The translations under genes and the position numbers were made by a program. From Streptomyces mobaraensis (GTDB lineage: Bacteria > Actinomycetota > Actinomycetes > Streptomycetales > Streptomycetaceae): a stretch of 64,000 nucleotides of DNA. Below the pieces are notes generated by a model. That model made no database searches, was not told where the DNA came from, and saw nothing but the letters and a program-made list of their open reading frames with translations. Below are positions 41,865-49,701 of the stretch, in pieces (the first letter of the stretch is position 1; every line of letters starts with the position of its first letter). The stretch is from the NCBI RefSeq assembly GCF_020099395.1, contig NZ_CP083590.1, positions 6,076,001 through 6,140,000 on the forward strand, in the 5' to 3' direction.

Positions 41865-43172
41865 GGGCGCGGGCGGGCCGGAAGCTCCGCCGCACGGCCG
41901 CGCGGCCGGGACCGGTTCCCGCCGCGCCGTCCTTCCGCGCGGTCCCGCGCGGGACAGAGACGGGCCCGCGCCCCCGCGGCGTCGCGGGGGACGGCATCCG
42001 CCGCGCGCCGGCCGTCGTCGCCGTCGTCCTGGCCACCGTCCTCTCGGCCGTGCTCGCCGGTGCCGCCCCCGCGCGGGCCGACGCCATCCGGGTGCAGGAG
42101 TGGGCGCTCGACGCGCTGCACCTCCAGGAGGCGTGGCGGACCACGCGCGGGGCCGGCGTGACCGTCGCCGTCCTCGACACCGGCGTCGACGCCGGCCACC
42201 CCGACCTGCGCGGCCGGGTGCTGCCCGGCAAGGACCTCGTCGGCTTCGGCGCCCGGCAGGGGGACCGGACCTGGGCGCGGCACGGCACCGCCATGGCCGG
42301 CATCGTCGCCGGCCGCGGACACGGCGACGGCGACGGGGACGGGGTGCTGGGCGTCGCCCCCGAGGCCCGGATCCTGCCCGTGCGCGTGATCCTCGAAGAG
42401 GGCGACCCGGCCCGCGCCCAAGCGCGCGGCGCGCGCGGCGGCGCCCTCGCCGACGGCGTCCGCTGGGCCGCCGACCACGGCGCCGACGTCATCAACCTCT
42501 CCCTCGGCGACGACAGCGCCACCGCCCACCCCGACGCCGGCGAGGACGCCGCCGTCCGCTACGCCCTCGCCAAGGGCGCCGTCGTCGTCGCCTCCGCCGG
42601 AAACGGCGGCCGGGACGGCGACCACGCCTCCTACCCGGCCGCGTACCCGGGCGTCATCGCCGTGACCGCCGTCGACCGGAACGGCGGCCGGGCCGCCTTC
42701 TCCACTCGGCGGTGGTACGCGACGCTCAGTGCGCCCGGTGTCGGGGTCGTCATCGCCGATCCCGACCGGCGGTACTACGAGGGGTGGGGGACGAGCGCCG
42801 CGGCCGCTTTCGTCTCCGGGGCCGCGGCGCTTCTGCGCTCCGCTCATCCTGGGCTGTCGCCGGCTGAGGTGCGGCGGCTTCTGGTGTCGTCCGCGCGGGA
42901 CGTGCCGCCGGGTGGGCGCAGTGACGAGCTCGGGGCCGGGGTGGTGGATCCGGCGGCGGCCCTTGCCCTCGCGGCTCGGCCTTTGCCGGGGCCTCCGGGG
43001 CCGGTCGGGGTGGCCCCGCGGTATTTCGGAGCGGGGCCGGGGGCTCGGCGGGCGGGGGGCGCCCGATTCCGGGCCGGGGGCTTCCGTTCTGGGCGTCGGG
43101 GCGGTGGGGTCGGTTCTGCTGGCGGTCGCGGGGGTGCTTTGGTGGCGCCGGGGGCGCGTGGGGTGCCCCTGA
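41858..43172 (+). CDS. Subtilisin-family (S8, mycosin-like) serine protease with 3' frameshift
   Basis: GTG at 41858 with GGGAGG upstream. Signal/anchor helix about residues 50-70, then the S8 triad: D107 (AVLDTGVD), H142 (RHGTAMAGIVAG), oxyanion Asn in ASAGNGG and S313 (GWGTSAAAAFVSGAAALL). Read straight, the frame continues to 43282 into a palindromic element. In the +1 frame after the G6 run at 43054-43059 there is a membrane helix plus RR tail (VGSVLLAVAGVLWWRRGR) with a stop at 43170-43172; 41858-43172 is 3n+1 long. Mycosin-like proteases end in just such an anchor, so one extra G is likely, biological or technical. Codons drift to G/T-ending from about 42690. Confidence 0.85.
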
Positions 43173-43393
43173 CCCTCCCCCAGAGGGGGCACCCCCATTT
43201 CACCGTTTCCTGGGGCTGCGCCCCAGACCCCGCTTGTCGCGGCTTCGCCGCTCGTCCTCAAACGCCGGACGGGCTGATATAGCCCGTCCGGCGTTTGAGG
43301 ACAACCGCGCGCAGCGCGGTTTCGGGGGTCTGGGGGCTCGCCCCCAGGAATCGGCGAAGGGGCGGGACCGGGGCACAGCCCGCCGCAGGCGCC
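43160..43393. repeat. Mosaic palindromic element, copy 7 (complete)
   Basis: GGGGTGCCCCTGACCCTCCC start (as copy 1), TTTCACCGTTTCCTGGGG, GGGGCTGCGCCCC, GCGGCTTCGCCGC, centre GTCCTCAAACGCCGGACGGGC-TGATATA-GCCCGTCCGGCGTTTGAGGAC, then ACCGCGCGCAGCGCGGT, AATCGGCGAAGGGGCGGGACCG and GGGGCACAGCCCGCCGCAGG. The TGA of its opening box is the stop codon of the repaired subtilisin frame. Confidence 0.92.
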
Positions 43394-43421
43394 CCACCCC
43401 CCCTCCCGATACCCTCACCCC

Positions 43422-44156
43422 GTGGCCCTCAAGAACATCCCGGACCCCGGTTTCTCCGACGACGACGGCTCCGCCGACCCCGTACTCGCCGAGGCGCTCG
43501 CCGCCTGGGCCGCCGATCGGGCGGCGGAGGGGCGGGTGCTGGCCGCGCTCAAGGACGCGCGGCTGCTGGTGCCGGTGGTGGCCGTGCTGGGGGAGGTGGA
43601 GACGGGACCGGACGGGCTGAAGCGGGAGAAGACCAGCGACATGGCCGTGCCCACCCTCCAGGCGCCGGACGGGCGGCGGGCGCTGCCCGCGTTCACGTCG
43701 ATGGAGACGCTCCACCGCTGGCGCGCCGACGCGCGGCCCGTGGCCGTCCCCCTGCACCAGGCGCTCCAGGCGGCGGCGCACGAGAAGGCCGACACGATCG
43801 TCGTGGACATGGCGGGCCCCGTCACCTATCCCCTCACCGGGCGGGCGCTGCTCGCTCTCGCCGAGGGGCGGACCAGTACCGACCCGCTCGCCGACCCCGC
43901 CGTCGCCGACGCCCTGCGCGGGCTGCTGGCCGCCGAGGACGGCGTCCTCAAGGCGCACCTCGTCCCCTCCGGCGACGCGGACGGGACGCTCGCGCTGGCG
44001 CTGGCCGACGGGGCCGCGCCCGCCGACGTGGCCCGGCGCATCGCCGGGGCCCTGGCCGGCGACGAGGTGCTGCGCGCCCGGCTGGTCCGCGGTCTGGACC
44101 TGGCGCTGCTGCCGGTGGGGGCCCAGGTGCCCGGGGAGCCGCTGTTCAGCCGCTGA
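43422..44156 (+). CDS. SseB-family protein
   Basis: 244 aa with the SseB N-terminal pattern: an Ala-rich helix (EALAAWAADRAAEGRVLAALKDARLLVPVVAVLGE), KTSDMAVPTLQAPDGRRALPAFTSMETLHRW and HEKADTIVVDMAGPVTYPL, then a second, degenerate half. SseB proteins are of uncertain function in actinobacteria (enhanced serine sensitivity in E. coli). GTG start at 43422 just after the palindromic element. Confidence 0.85.
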   Translation: MALKNIPDPGFSDDDGSADPVLAEALAAWAADRAAEGRVLAALKDARLLVPVVAVLGEVETGPDGLKREKTSDMAVPTLQAPDGRRALPAFTSMETLHRWRADARPVAVPLHQALQAAAHEKADTIVVDMAGPVTYPLTGRALLALAEGRTSTDPLADPAVADALRGLLAAEDGVLKAHLVPSGDADGTLALALADGAAPADVARRIAGALAGDEVLRARLVRGLDLALLPVGAQVPGEPLFSR

Positions 44157-44236
44157 GCGGCGATCTTTCGACAGGCGCCCCGGAGTGGACCGTCCGACAA
44201 TGCGAGGACAGTCCACGAGATCCCCGGGAGGACGCC

Positions 44237-45193
44237 ATGGACGCGAAGCTGGACCCCATGAAGCTGGACCCCGTGGAGACACGGACGGTCGCGGCCGAGT
44301 TCATCGGCACTCTGCTGCTGGTCTTCTTCGCCGTGGGGTCCGCCGTCCTCGCGGCGGACTACATCGGCGCCCTCGGCATCGCGCTGGCGTTCGGGTTCAC
44401 CCTGATGGCCCTGGCCTACGCGCTGGGGCCCGTCTCCGGCTCCCACCTCAACCCCGCGGTCACCCTCGCCATGCTGCTGCAGGGGCGCATCGCGCTGCGC
44501 ACCGCCATCGAGTACTGGATCGCGCAGTTCGTCGGGGCCATCGTCGGCGCGGCGCTGCTGCTCCTGCTGGCCAAGCAGGTTCCCGGGCTCAGCACCGACG
44601 GGACGTTCGGGAGCAACGGGTACGGCGCCCGGTCGGCGGTCCACATCGACACCGGCGGCGCGTTCCTCGCCGAGGTCCTGCTGACCTTCCTGCTGGTCTT
44701 CGTCTGGCTCGCGGTGACCCACAAGGTCGCGGTGGTCGGCTTCGGGCCGCTGGCCCTGGGCTTCACCCTGGGGCTGATCCACCTGGTCGGCGTCCCGCTG
44801 ACCGGTGCCTCCGTGAACCCGGCGCGCAGCCTCGGCCCGGCCCTCTTCGCCGGTGGCGAAGCGATGGCGAACTACTGGCTGTTCTTCGTGGCGCCGCTGA
44901 TCGGCGCCGCCCTGGCCGCCTTCGTCCACCAGGTCATCCAGCCGCGCGGCGCGCCCGTGCTGATCGCGGACGAGCGGGCCATCGGCGGCCACCGGGCGTA
45001 CGAGCTGCCGCCCGACACCGCGGAGGTCGAGGCGGAGCGGCAGGCGGGGGCCACGCGGCGGCGGCCGCCCGAGCCCCCGGCGGGCCGGGAGGGCACCGCC
45101 GGCCCGGGGACCGCCGGCCCGGGGACCGGCGGCCCGGGGAGCGGTCCCCGGGGCGGATCCACGGACGGGCCCAACCCGCCGGTCGGGCTCTAG
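44237..45193 (+). CDS. MIP-family aquaporin with extended C terminus
   Basis: 318 aa. Six membrane helices and two NPA boxes (SHLNPAVT and SVNPARS) define the channel. Residues about 40-200 fit a water-selective aquaporin better than a glycerol facilitator, but that is inferred. The C-terminal ~75 residues are cytoplasmic; three tandem 15-bp units (45095-45139) encode GTAGP-like repeats. ATG at 44237 with GGGAG seven bases upstream. Confidence 0.93.
   Translation: MDAKLDPMKLDPVETRTVAAEFIGTLLLVFFAVGSAVLAADYIGALGIALAFGFTLMALAYALGPVSGSHLNPAVTLAMLLQGRIALRTAIEYWIAQFVGAIVGAALLLLLAKQVPGLSTDGTFGSNGYGARSAVHIDTGGAFLAEVLLTFLLVFVWLAVTHKVAVVGFGPLALGFTLGLIHLVGVPLTGASVNPARSLGPALFAGGEAMANYWLFFVAPLIGAALAAFVHQVIQPRGAPVLIADERAIGGHRAYELPPDTAEVEAERQAGATRRRPPEPPAGREGTAGPGTAGPGTGGPGSGPRGGSTDGPNPPVGL
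45095..45139 (+). repeat. Three in-frame 15-bp tandem repeats in the aquaporin tail
   Basis: ACCGCCGGCCCGGGG occurs at 45095, 45110 and 45125 (third with one change), adding TAGPG-type pentapeptides to the cytoplasmic tail. Multiples of three keep the frame, so copy number can vary without loss of the channel. Confidence 0.9.
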
Positions 45194-45218
45194 CCGGGCT
45201 CTGGAGGACCGACGCGGC

Positions 45219-45593
45219 TCAGCCGAAGACCGGGCCCGTGTACTTCTCGCCCGGCCCCTGCCCCGGCTCGTCCGGCACCACCGACGCCTCGCGGAACGCC
45301 AGCTGGAGCGACTTCAGGCCGTCGCGCAGCGGTCCCGCGTGGAAGTTGCTGATCTCCGTGGCGCTGGCGGTCACCAGGCCGGCCAGGGCGGTGATCAGCT
45401 TCCGGGCCTCGTCCAGGTCCTTGTGCTGGTCGCCCTCCTCGGCCAGGCCGAGGTTGACGGCCGCCGAGGACATCAGGTGCACCGCCACGGTGGTGATCAC
45501 CTCGACCGCCGGGACGTCGGCGATGTCGCGGGTCATGCTGTCGAAGTCGGGGCCGGCCTCGGACGAAGCGGGGGAGGGGGTTGCGTCGCTCAT
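45219..45593 (-). CDS. DUF1844-family protein
   Basis: 124 aa: an acidic start, DFDSMTRDIADVPAVEVITTVAVHLMSSAAVNLGLAEE and DLDEARKLITALAGLVTASATEIS, matching the small helical DUF1844 proteins found next to infC in actinobacteria. ATG at 45593; a GTG at 45602 (MSAMSD) is an alternative. No known function. Divergent from the infC leader. Confidence 0.85.
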   Translation of the reverse strand: MSDATPSPASSEAGPDFDSMTRDIADVPAVEVITTVAVHLMSSAAVNLGLAEEGDQHKDLDEARKLITALAGLVTASATEISNFHAGPLRDGLKSLQLAFREASVVPDEPGQGPGEKYTGPVFG

Positions 45594-45648
45594 GGCGGAC
45601 ACGATACGTCCCGGGGGAACACGGGTTCGCCGCGGGTTTTGTCCGGGG

Positions 45649-45678
45649 TTAGCACCCCCGCACCCCTGCTGGTAGAGT
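45649..45678 (+). promoter_or_regulatory. Candidate infC operon promoter
   Basis: TTAGCA (45649-45654) and TAGAGT (45673-45678), spaced 18 bp, would start a leader of about 285 nt before infC. The leader is rich in stems (for example GCCGGCTCCTGGCCGGC and CCGTACGG). Confidence 0.5.
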
Positions 45679-45856
45679 GGGGGATCGACCGGTCGGACAT
45701 CTGCGTGCCCGACCCACAAGTGGAGGCTCCGCACTCCCACCTCGCCGGCTCCTGGCCGGCAGGTCTCCGGTCAGACGGTCCCCATCGTTCCGTACGGACG
45801 ATGGAGCCGTCCGATAGCCCCACGGGTACACCGTGGCGGTGTTCCGGTTGCATGGA

Positions 45857-45888
45857 GCCCCGCCTGTGTCCCGTCCGGGGCATTTTTT
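45857..45888 (+). terminator. Attenuator hairpin in the infC leader
   Basis: GCCCCG (45857-45862) pairs with CGGGGC (45876-45881), followed by ATTTTTT, one of the few U-tracts in the window. It lies 84-115 nt before the infC start and inside the transcript, so it should be a regulated terminator. L20- or IF3-dependent attenuation is known for this operon in other phyla; here it is inferred. Confidence 0.8.
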
Positions 45889-45971
45889 GATGTACCGGCG
45901 CGGTTGGTCTTAGGAAAAGACGTTACGCGGCAGCCCGCCAGGCGGCCGTGTGGTGCTACCGAGGAGGATCC

Positions 45972-46586
45972 ATCAGCGCCGAGCCCCGCATCAACGACCG
46001 GATTCGCGTTCCCGAGGTGCGACTTGTCGGTCCCAGCGGCGAGCAGGTCGGCATCGTGCCGCTTGCCAAGGCCCTGGAGCTTGCGCAGGAGTACGACCTC
46101 GACCTGGTCGAGGTGGCGGCCAACGCCCGCCCGCCGGTCTGCAAGCTCATGGACTACGGGAAGTTCAAGTACGAGTCGGCCATGAAGGCCCGTGAGGCGC
46201 GCAAGAACCAGGCGCACACGGTCATCAAGGAGATGAAGCTCCGGCCGAAGATCGACCCGCACGACTACGACACCAAAAAGGGTCACGTCGTACGGTTCCT
46301 CAAGCAGGGCGACAAGGTCAAGATCACGATCATGTTCCGTGGTCGCGAGCAGTCCCGGCCCGAGCTGGGCTTCCGGCTGCTGCAGCGGCTCGCGGAGGAC
46401 GTCCAGGACCTGGGCTTCGTCGAGTCGAACCCCAAGCAGGACGGCCGGAACATGATCATGGTTCTCGGTCCGCACAAGAAGAAGACCGAGGCGATGGCCG
46501 AAGCCCGCGAGGCCCAGGCCGCCCGCAAGGCCGAGCGCCAGGGCGGTTCGGGTGCGGACGCCGCCGAGGAGCCCGCAGAGGCGTGA
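45972..46586 (+). CDS. infC: Translation initiation factor IF-3 (ATC start)
   Basis: 204 aa. IF-3 binds the 30S subunit and checks start codons. [25 protein letters not shown] and [24 protein letters not shown] (N domain) and [18 protein letters not shown] ... [10 protein letters not shown] (C domain) are all present. The start is taken as ATC at 45972 because GGAGG sits 5 nt upstream and the family begins here; non-AUG starts allow IF-3 to limit its own synthesis. An in-frame ATG at 45948 has no RBS. The C-terminal tail is a variable acidic extension. Confidence 0.96.
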   Translation: MSAEPRINDRIRVPEVRLVGPSGEQVGIVPLAKALELAQEYDLDLVEVAANARPPVCKLMDYGKFKYESAMKAREARKNQAHTVIKEMKLRPKIDPHDYDTKKGHVVRFLKQGDKVKITIMFRGREQSRPELGFRLLQRLAEDVQDLGFVESNPKQDGRNMIMVLGPHKKKTEAMAEAREAQAARKAERQGGSGADAAEEPAEA

Positions 46587-46722
46587 ACACCGGGGGCTGA
46601 TGCCCGTCAGCCCCGGTTCACCGCCGGTGCCGCCAGGCCCCGGACAGCAAACGAACAGAGCTGACGCTCCCACACGCCCGCACCACGGGCGGGGAGCGCC
46701 ACCGACGAGGAGATACGGCGCG

Positions 46723-46917
46723 ATGCCGAAGAACAAGACGCACAGCGGTGCCAGCAAGCGCTTCAAGGTCACTGGCTCCGGCAAGGTCCTGCGCGAGCGT
46801 GCCGGCAAGCGCCACCTGCTCGAGCACAAGTCGTCCCGTCTGACGCGTCGCCTCACCGGCAACGCCGAGATGGCCCCGGGCGACGCCAAGAAGATCAAGA
46901 AGCTTCTCGGCAAGTGA
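46723..46917 (+). CDS. rpmI: 50S ribosomal protein L35
   Basis: 64-aa basic protein [20 protein letters not shown] with [17 protein letters not shown], complete L35. ATG at 46723; GAGGAG about 11 nt upstream. It sits 136 nt after infC and 107 nt before rplT, the universal infC-rpmI-rplT order. Confidence 0.97.
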   Translation: MPKNKTHSGASKRFKVTGSGKVLRERAGKRHLLEHKSSRLTRRLTGNAEMAPGDAKKIKKLLGK

Positions 46918-47024
46918 CGCCCTGCGCCCCGCCTCCCCGGCAGGGCGCGCGTCGAAGGACCGGGACCCAATCGTTTCCGGGCCGCGTGAGAGTCAACCGC
47001 GGCCCCGCTACAAGGAGTTAACAA

Positions 47025-47411
47025 GTGGCACGCGTCAAGCGCGCAGTCAACGCGCACAAGAAGCGCCGGGCGATCCTGGAGCAGGCCAGCGGCTACCGCG
47101 GTCAGCGCTCGCGCCTGTACCGCAAGGCCAAGGAGCAGGTCACCCACTCCCTGGTCTACAACTACAACGACCGGAAGAAGCGCAAGGGCGACTTCCGTCA
47201 GCTGTGGATCCAGCGCATCAACGCCGCCGCCCGCCAGAACGGCATGACCTACAACCGCCTCATCCAGGGCCTGAAGGCCGCCAACATCGAGGTGGACCGC
47301 AAGATCCTGGCCGAGCTCGCGGTCAACGACATGAACGCGTTCGCCGCGCTCGTCGAGGTCGCCCAGAAGGCGCTGCCGGCCGACGTCAACGCGCCGAAGG
47401 CTGCCGCCTGA
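47025..47411 (+). CDS. rplT: 50S ribosomal protein L20
   Basis: 128 aa: [50 protein letters not shown] and [26 protein letters not shown] start with AAGGAG upstream. L20 nucleates early 50S assembly and, in several bacteria, represses this operon; the leader at 45685-45971 is the obvious target to test. Confidence 0.97.
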   Translation: MARVKRAVNAHKKRRAILEQASGYRGQRSRLYRKAKEQVTHSLVYNYNDRKKRKGDFRQLWIQRINAAARQNGMTYNRLIQGLKAANIEVDRKILAELAVNDMNAFAALVEVAQKALPADVNAPKAAA

Positions 47412-47441
47412 CCGGTGCCGTAAGGCATCCTCTGGCACGGT

Positions 47442-47477
47442 CCGGACCCGCAGGCCCTCCCCGGTCTGCGGGTCCGG
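47442..47477 (+). terminator. Terminator of the infC-rpmI-rplT operon
   Basis: CCGGACCCGCAG (47442-47453) pairs perfectly with 47466-47477 over a 12-nt loop. It is 31 nt after the rplT stop. Confidence 0.88.
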
Positions 47478-47529
47478 TCGCGTTCCGGCCCCCGCATACC
47501 GAAGTAACCGAAGCGACGAAAGTGAGCCC

Positions 47530-48363
47530 ATGGCGGCCCCCGAGCTGACCTCCCTGCGATCGCCCCGCGTCGTCGCGGCCCGCCGCCTCGCCAAGCGCAG
47601 CTTCCGCGGCAAGGAGCGCCGCTTCCTCGCCGAGGGCCCGCAGTCCGTCCGCGAGGCCGTCGACCACCTCGTCGAGCTGTACGTGACCCCGGACGCCGCC
47701 GAGCGCCACGCCGACATCGTCGCCTCCGTGCGCGCCGCCGGAGTGCCGGTCCTCACCGCGACGGACGAAGTGATCGCGGAGATGTCCGAGACCGTGACCC
47801 CGCAGGGCCTCGTCGGGCTGTGCCGCTTCCTGGACACGCCCTTCGAGGAGATCCTCGCCGCCAGGCCGCGGCTGGTCGCCGTCCTCGCCCACGTCCGCGA
47901 CCCCGGCAACGCCGGTACGGTCCTGCGCTGCGCGGACGCCGCCGGCGCCGACGCCGTGGTGCTCACCGACGCCTCCGTCGACCTGTACAACCCCAAGTCC
48001 GTCCGGGCCTCCGTGGGCAGCATCTTCCACCTGCCGGTCGCCGTGGGCGTCCCCGTCGAGGACGCCGTGCGCGGCCTGCGGGGCGCGGGCGTGCGGATCC
48101 TCGCCGCCGACGGCGCGGGCGACCGCGACCTCGACGCCGAGCTGGACGGGGGCACCATGGGCGGTCCCACCGCCTGGGTCTTCGGCAACGAGGCGTGGGG
48201 CCTGCCGGAGGAGACCCGCGCGCTGGCCGACTCCGTGGTGCGCGTTCCGATCCACGGCAAGGCCGAGAGTCTCAACCTCGCCACGGCCGCCGCCGTGTGC
48301 CTCTACGCCTCCGCCCGTGCGCAGCGCGCGTCCGGAGGGTGCCGCTCTGTTACCTCCAGCTAG
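47530..48363 (+). CDS. SpoU/TrmH-family rRNA 2'-O-methyltransferase
   Basis: 277 aa. A substrate-binding N domain (FRGKERRFLAEGPQSVREAV) precedes the SPOUT knot with HVRDPGNAGTVLRCADAAGAD, FGNEAWGL and SLNLATAAAVCLYA motifs that bind SAM. It groups with the TsnR/RlmB-like enzymes acting on 23S rRNA; the site is unknown. The RBS is weak. Placement after rplT fits co-regulation with translation genes. Confidence 0.93.
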   Translation: MAAPELTSLRSPRVVAARRLAKRSFRGKERRFLAEGPQSVREAVDHLVELYVTPDAAERHADIVASVRAAGVPVLTATDEVIAEMSETVTPQGLVGLCRFLDTPFEEILAARPRLVAVLAHVRDPGNAGTVLRCADAAGADAVVLTDASVDLYNPKSVRASVGSIFHLPVAVGVPVEDAVRGLRGAGVRILAADGAGDRDLDAELDGGTMGGPTAWVFGNEAWGLPEETRALADSVVRVPIHGKAESLNLATAAAVCLYASARAQRASGGCRSVTSS

Positions 48364-48402
48364 TAGGGTGACGCACCTGGGGCTCGGGAGGGGGCGTCGG
48401 GT

Positions 48403-49521
48403 GTGAGTGGGGAAGCTGCCGTGGGCGGGACCGCCGTCATCGATGACGGCGTCGCCGGGGCCGGATGCGTGCTGCACCCGGACGACCTGCCGGACGGCCT
48501 CGTCGTCGCCGACGCCGCGGGCCGCGTCGTCGCGTTCAACGCCGCGGCGGCCCGGATCACCGCGCTGCGCCCGGCCGACGCGCTCGGCCGGCCGCTGGAC
48601 CGCGCCCTGCCGCTGGAGGACCTGGACGGCCGCCGCTGGTGGCCGCTCTGCGACCCGTACGGCGGCCTCGCCACCCGCACCGGCCAGCCGGAGCGCAACC
48701 TGCTGCTGCCCGGCGGCCGCGAGGTGCTGGTCTCCGCCCGCTACGTGCGCGAGCGCCCGCTCGGCCCGCTGGTGCGGCTCGTCGTCCAGCTGCGCGGTAC
48801 GGAGGCCCGGCGGCGCACCGAGCGCAGCCACGCGGAGCTGATCGCCACCGTCGCCCACGAGCTGCGCTCCCCGCTGACCTCCGTCAAGGGGTTCACGGCG
48901 ACGCTGCTCGCCAAGTGGGAGCGGTTCACCGACGACCAGAAGCGGCTGATGCTGGAGACCGTGGACGCGGACGCCGATCGCGTCACCCGGCTGATCGCCG
49001 AGCTGCTGGACATCTCGCGGATCGACTCGGGGCGGCTGGAGGTGCGCCGCCAGCCCGTGGACATGGCCGCCGCCGTCCGCCGGCACGTCGCCGCGCACAC
49101 CGCCCGCGGCCAGCACGCCGACCGCTTCGTGGTCCGGGTCGTCGAGCCGCTGCCGCCGCTCTGGGCCGACCCCGACAAGATCGACCAGGTGCTCGGCAAC
49201 CTCTTGGAAAACGCGGTGCGCCACGGCGGCGGAACCGTCACCATAGAGGTGGCACCCGCCTTGACGAGCGCGCGTACGGAGGGAACGGCGGTCACCGTGA
49301 GCGATGAGGGACCCGGCATCCCCGAGGACGCCATGACGCGCGTCTTCACCCGCTTCTGGCGGGGCAGCAAGCGCGGCGGCACGGGCCTGGGCCTCTACAT
49401 CGTCAAGGGCATCGTCGAGGCGCACGGCGGGACGATCACCGTCGGGCGCTCGGCCCACGGCGGCGCCCGGTTCCGATTTACCCTGCCCGTGGGCGCGCCC
49501 GCGTTCCTGTCCCAGGGCTGA
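48403..49521 (+). CDS. Soluble PAS-domain sensor histidine kinase (orphan)
   Basis: 372 aa. PAS domain (about 22-125), H-box IATVAHELRSPLTSVKG with the phospho-acceptor histidine, N-box DQVLGNLLENAVRHGG, G1 SDEGPGIPED and G2 GTGLGLYIVKGI. No membrane segment is seen, so the signal is intracellular. No response regulator adjoins it, so the partner must be elsewhere. GTG at 48403 with GGGAGGGGG upstream. Confidence 0.93.
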   Translation: MSGEAAVGGTAVIDDGVAGAGCVLHPDDLPDGLVVADAAGRVVAFNAAAARITALRPADALGRPLDRALPLEDLDGRRWWPLCDPYGGLATRTGQPERNLLLPGGREVLVSARYVRERPLGPLVRLVVQLRGTEARRRTERSHAELIATVAHELRSPLTSVKGFTATLLAKWERFTDDQKRLMLETVDADADRVTRLIAELLDISRIDSGRLEVRRQPVDMAAAVRRHVAAHTARGQHADRFVVRVVEPLPPLWADPDKIDQVLGNLLENAVRHGGGTVTIEVAPALTSARTEGTAVTVSDEGPGIPEDAMTRVFTRFWRGSKRGGTGLGLYIVKGIVEAHGGTITVGRSAHGGARFRFTLPVGAPAFLSQG

Positions 49522-49701
49522 GCCTCGCGTTTTCCCGAAGACGGCACAGTCCCGGGACCGAGGCGGCGGGCCCGCGGGCTCTCCGGACCCCCGCGCCCCT
49601 TAGACTCGACCTTTGGCACGTTTCTGGGGCCACTTTGGCCAATACAGTCGGGCGAAGCCGCGCAGCCAGCGGAGCCAGCCACTTCGGAAGTACGGGAAGA
49701 G

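Noticed and set aside
42729..43172. A separate small membrane-protein gene in the subtilisin 3' region
   Set aside because: It has no start signal and its only sensible part is the anchor helix, which fits better as the protease C terminus after a frameshift.
40741..43172. A type VII secretion locus
   Set aside because: The protease is mycosin-like, but no EccC, EccD or WXG100 genes are nearby.
5486..43393. The palindromic elements as insertion sequences or MITEs with target duplications
   Set aside because: No transposase is present and I could not identify consistent flanking target-site duplications; position at stop codons argues for a terminator-like role, although mobility is not excluded.
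49522..49701. A T-box riboswitch upstream of pheST
   Set aside because: No T-box consensus, specifier loop or terminator/antiterminator pair could be found in the 180-bp region.
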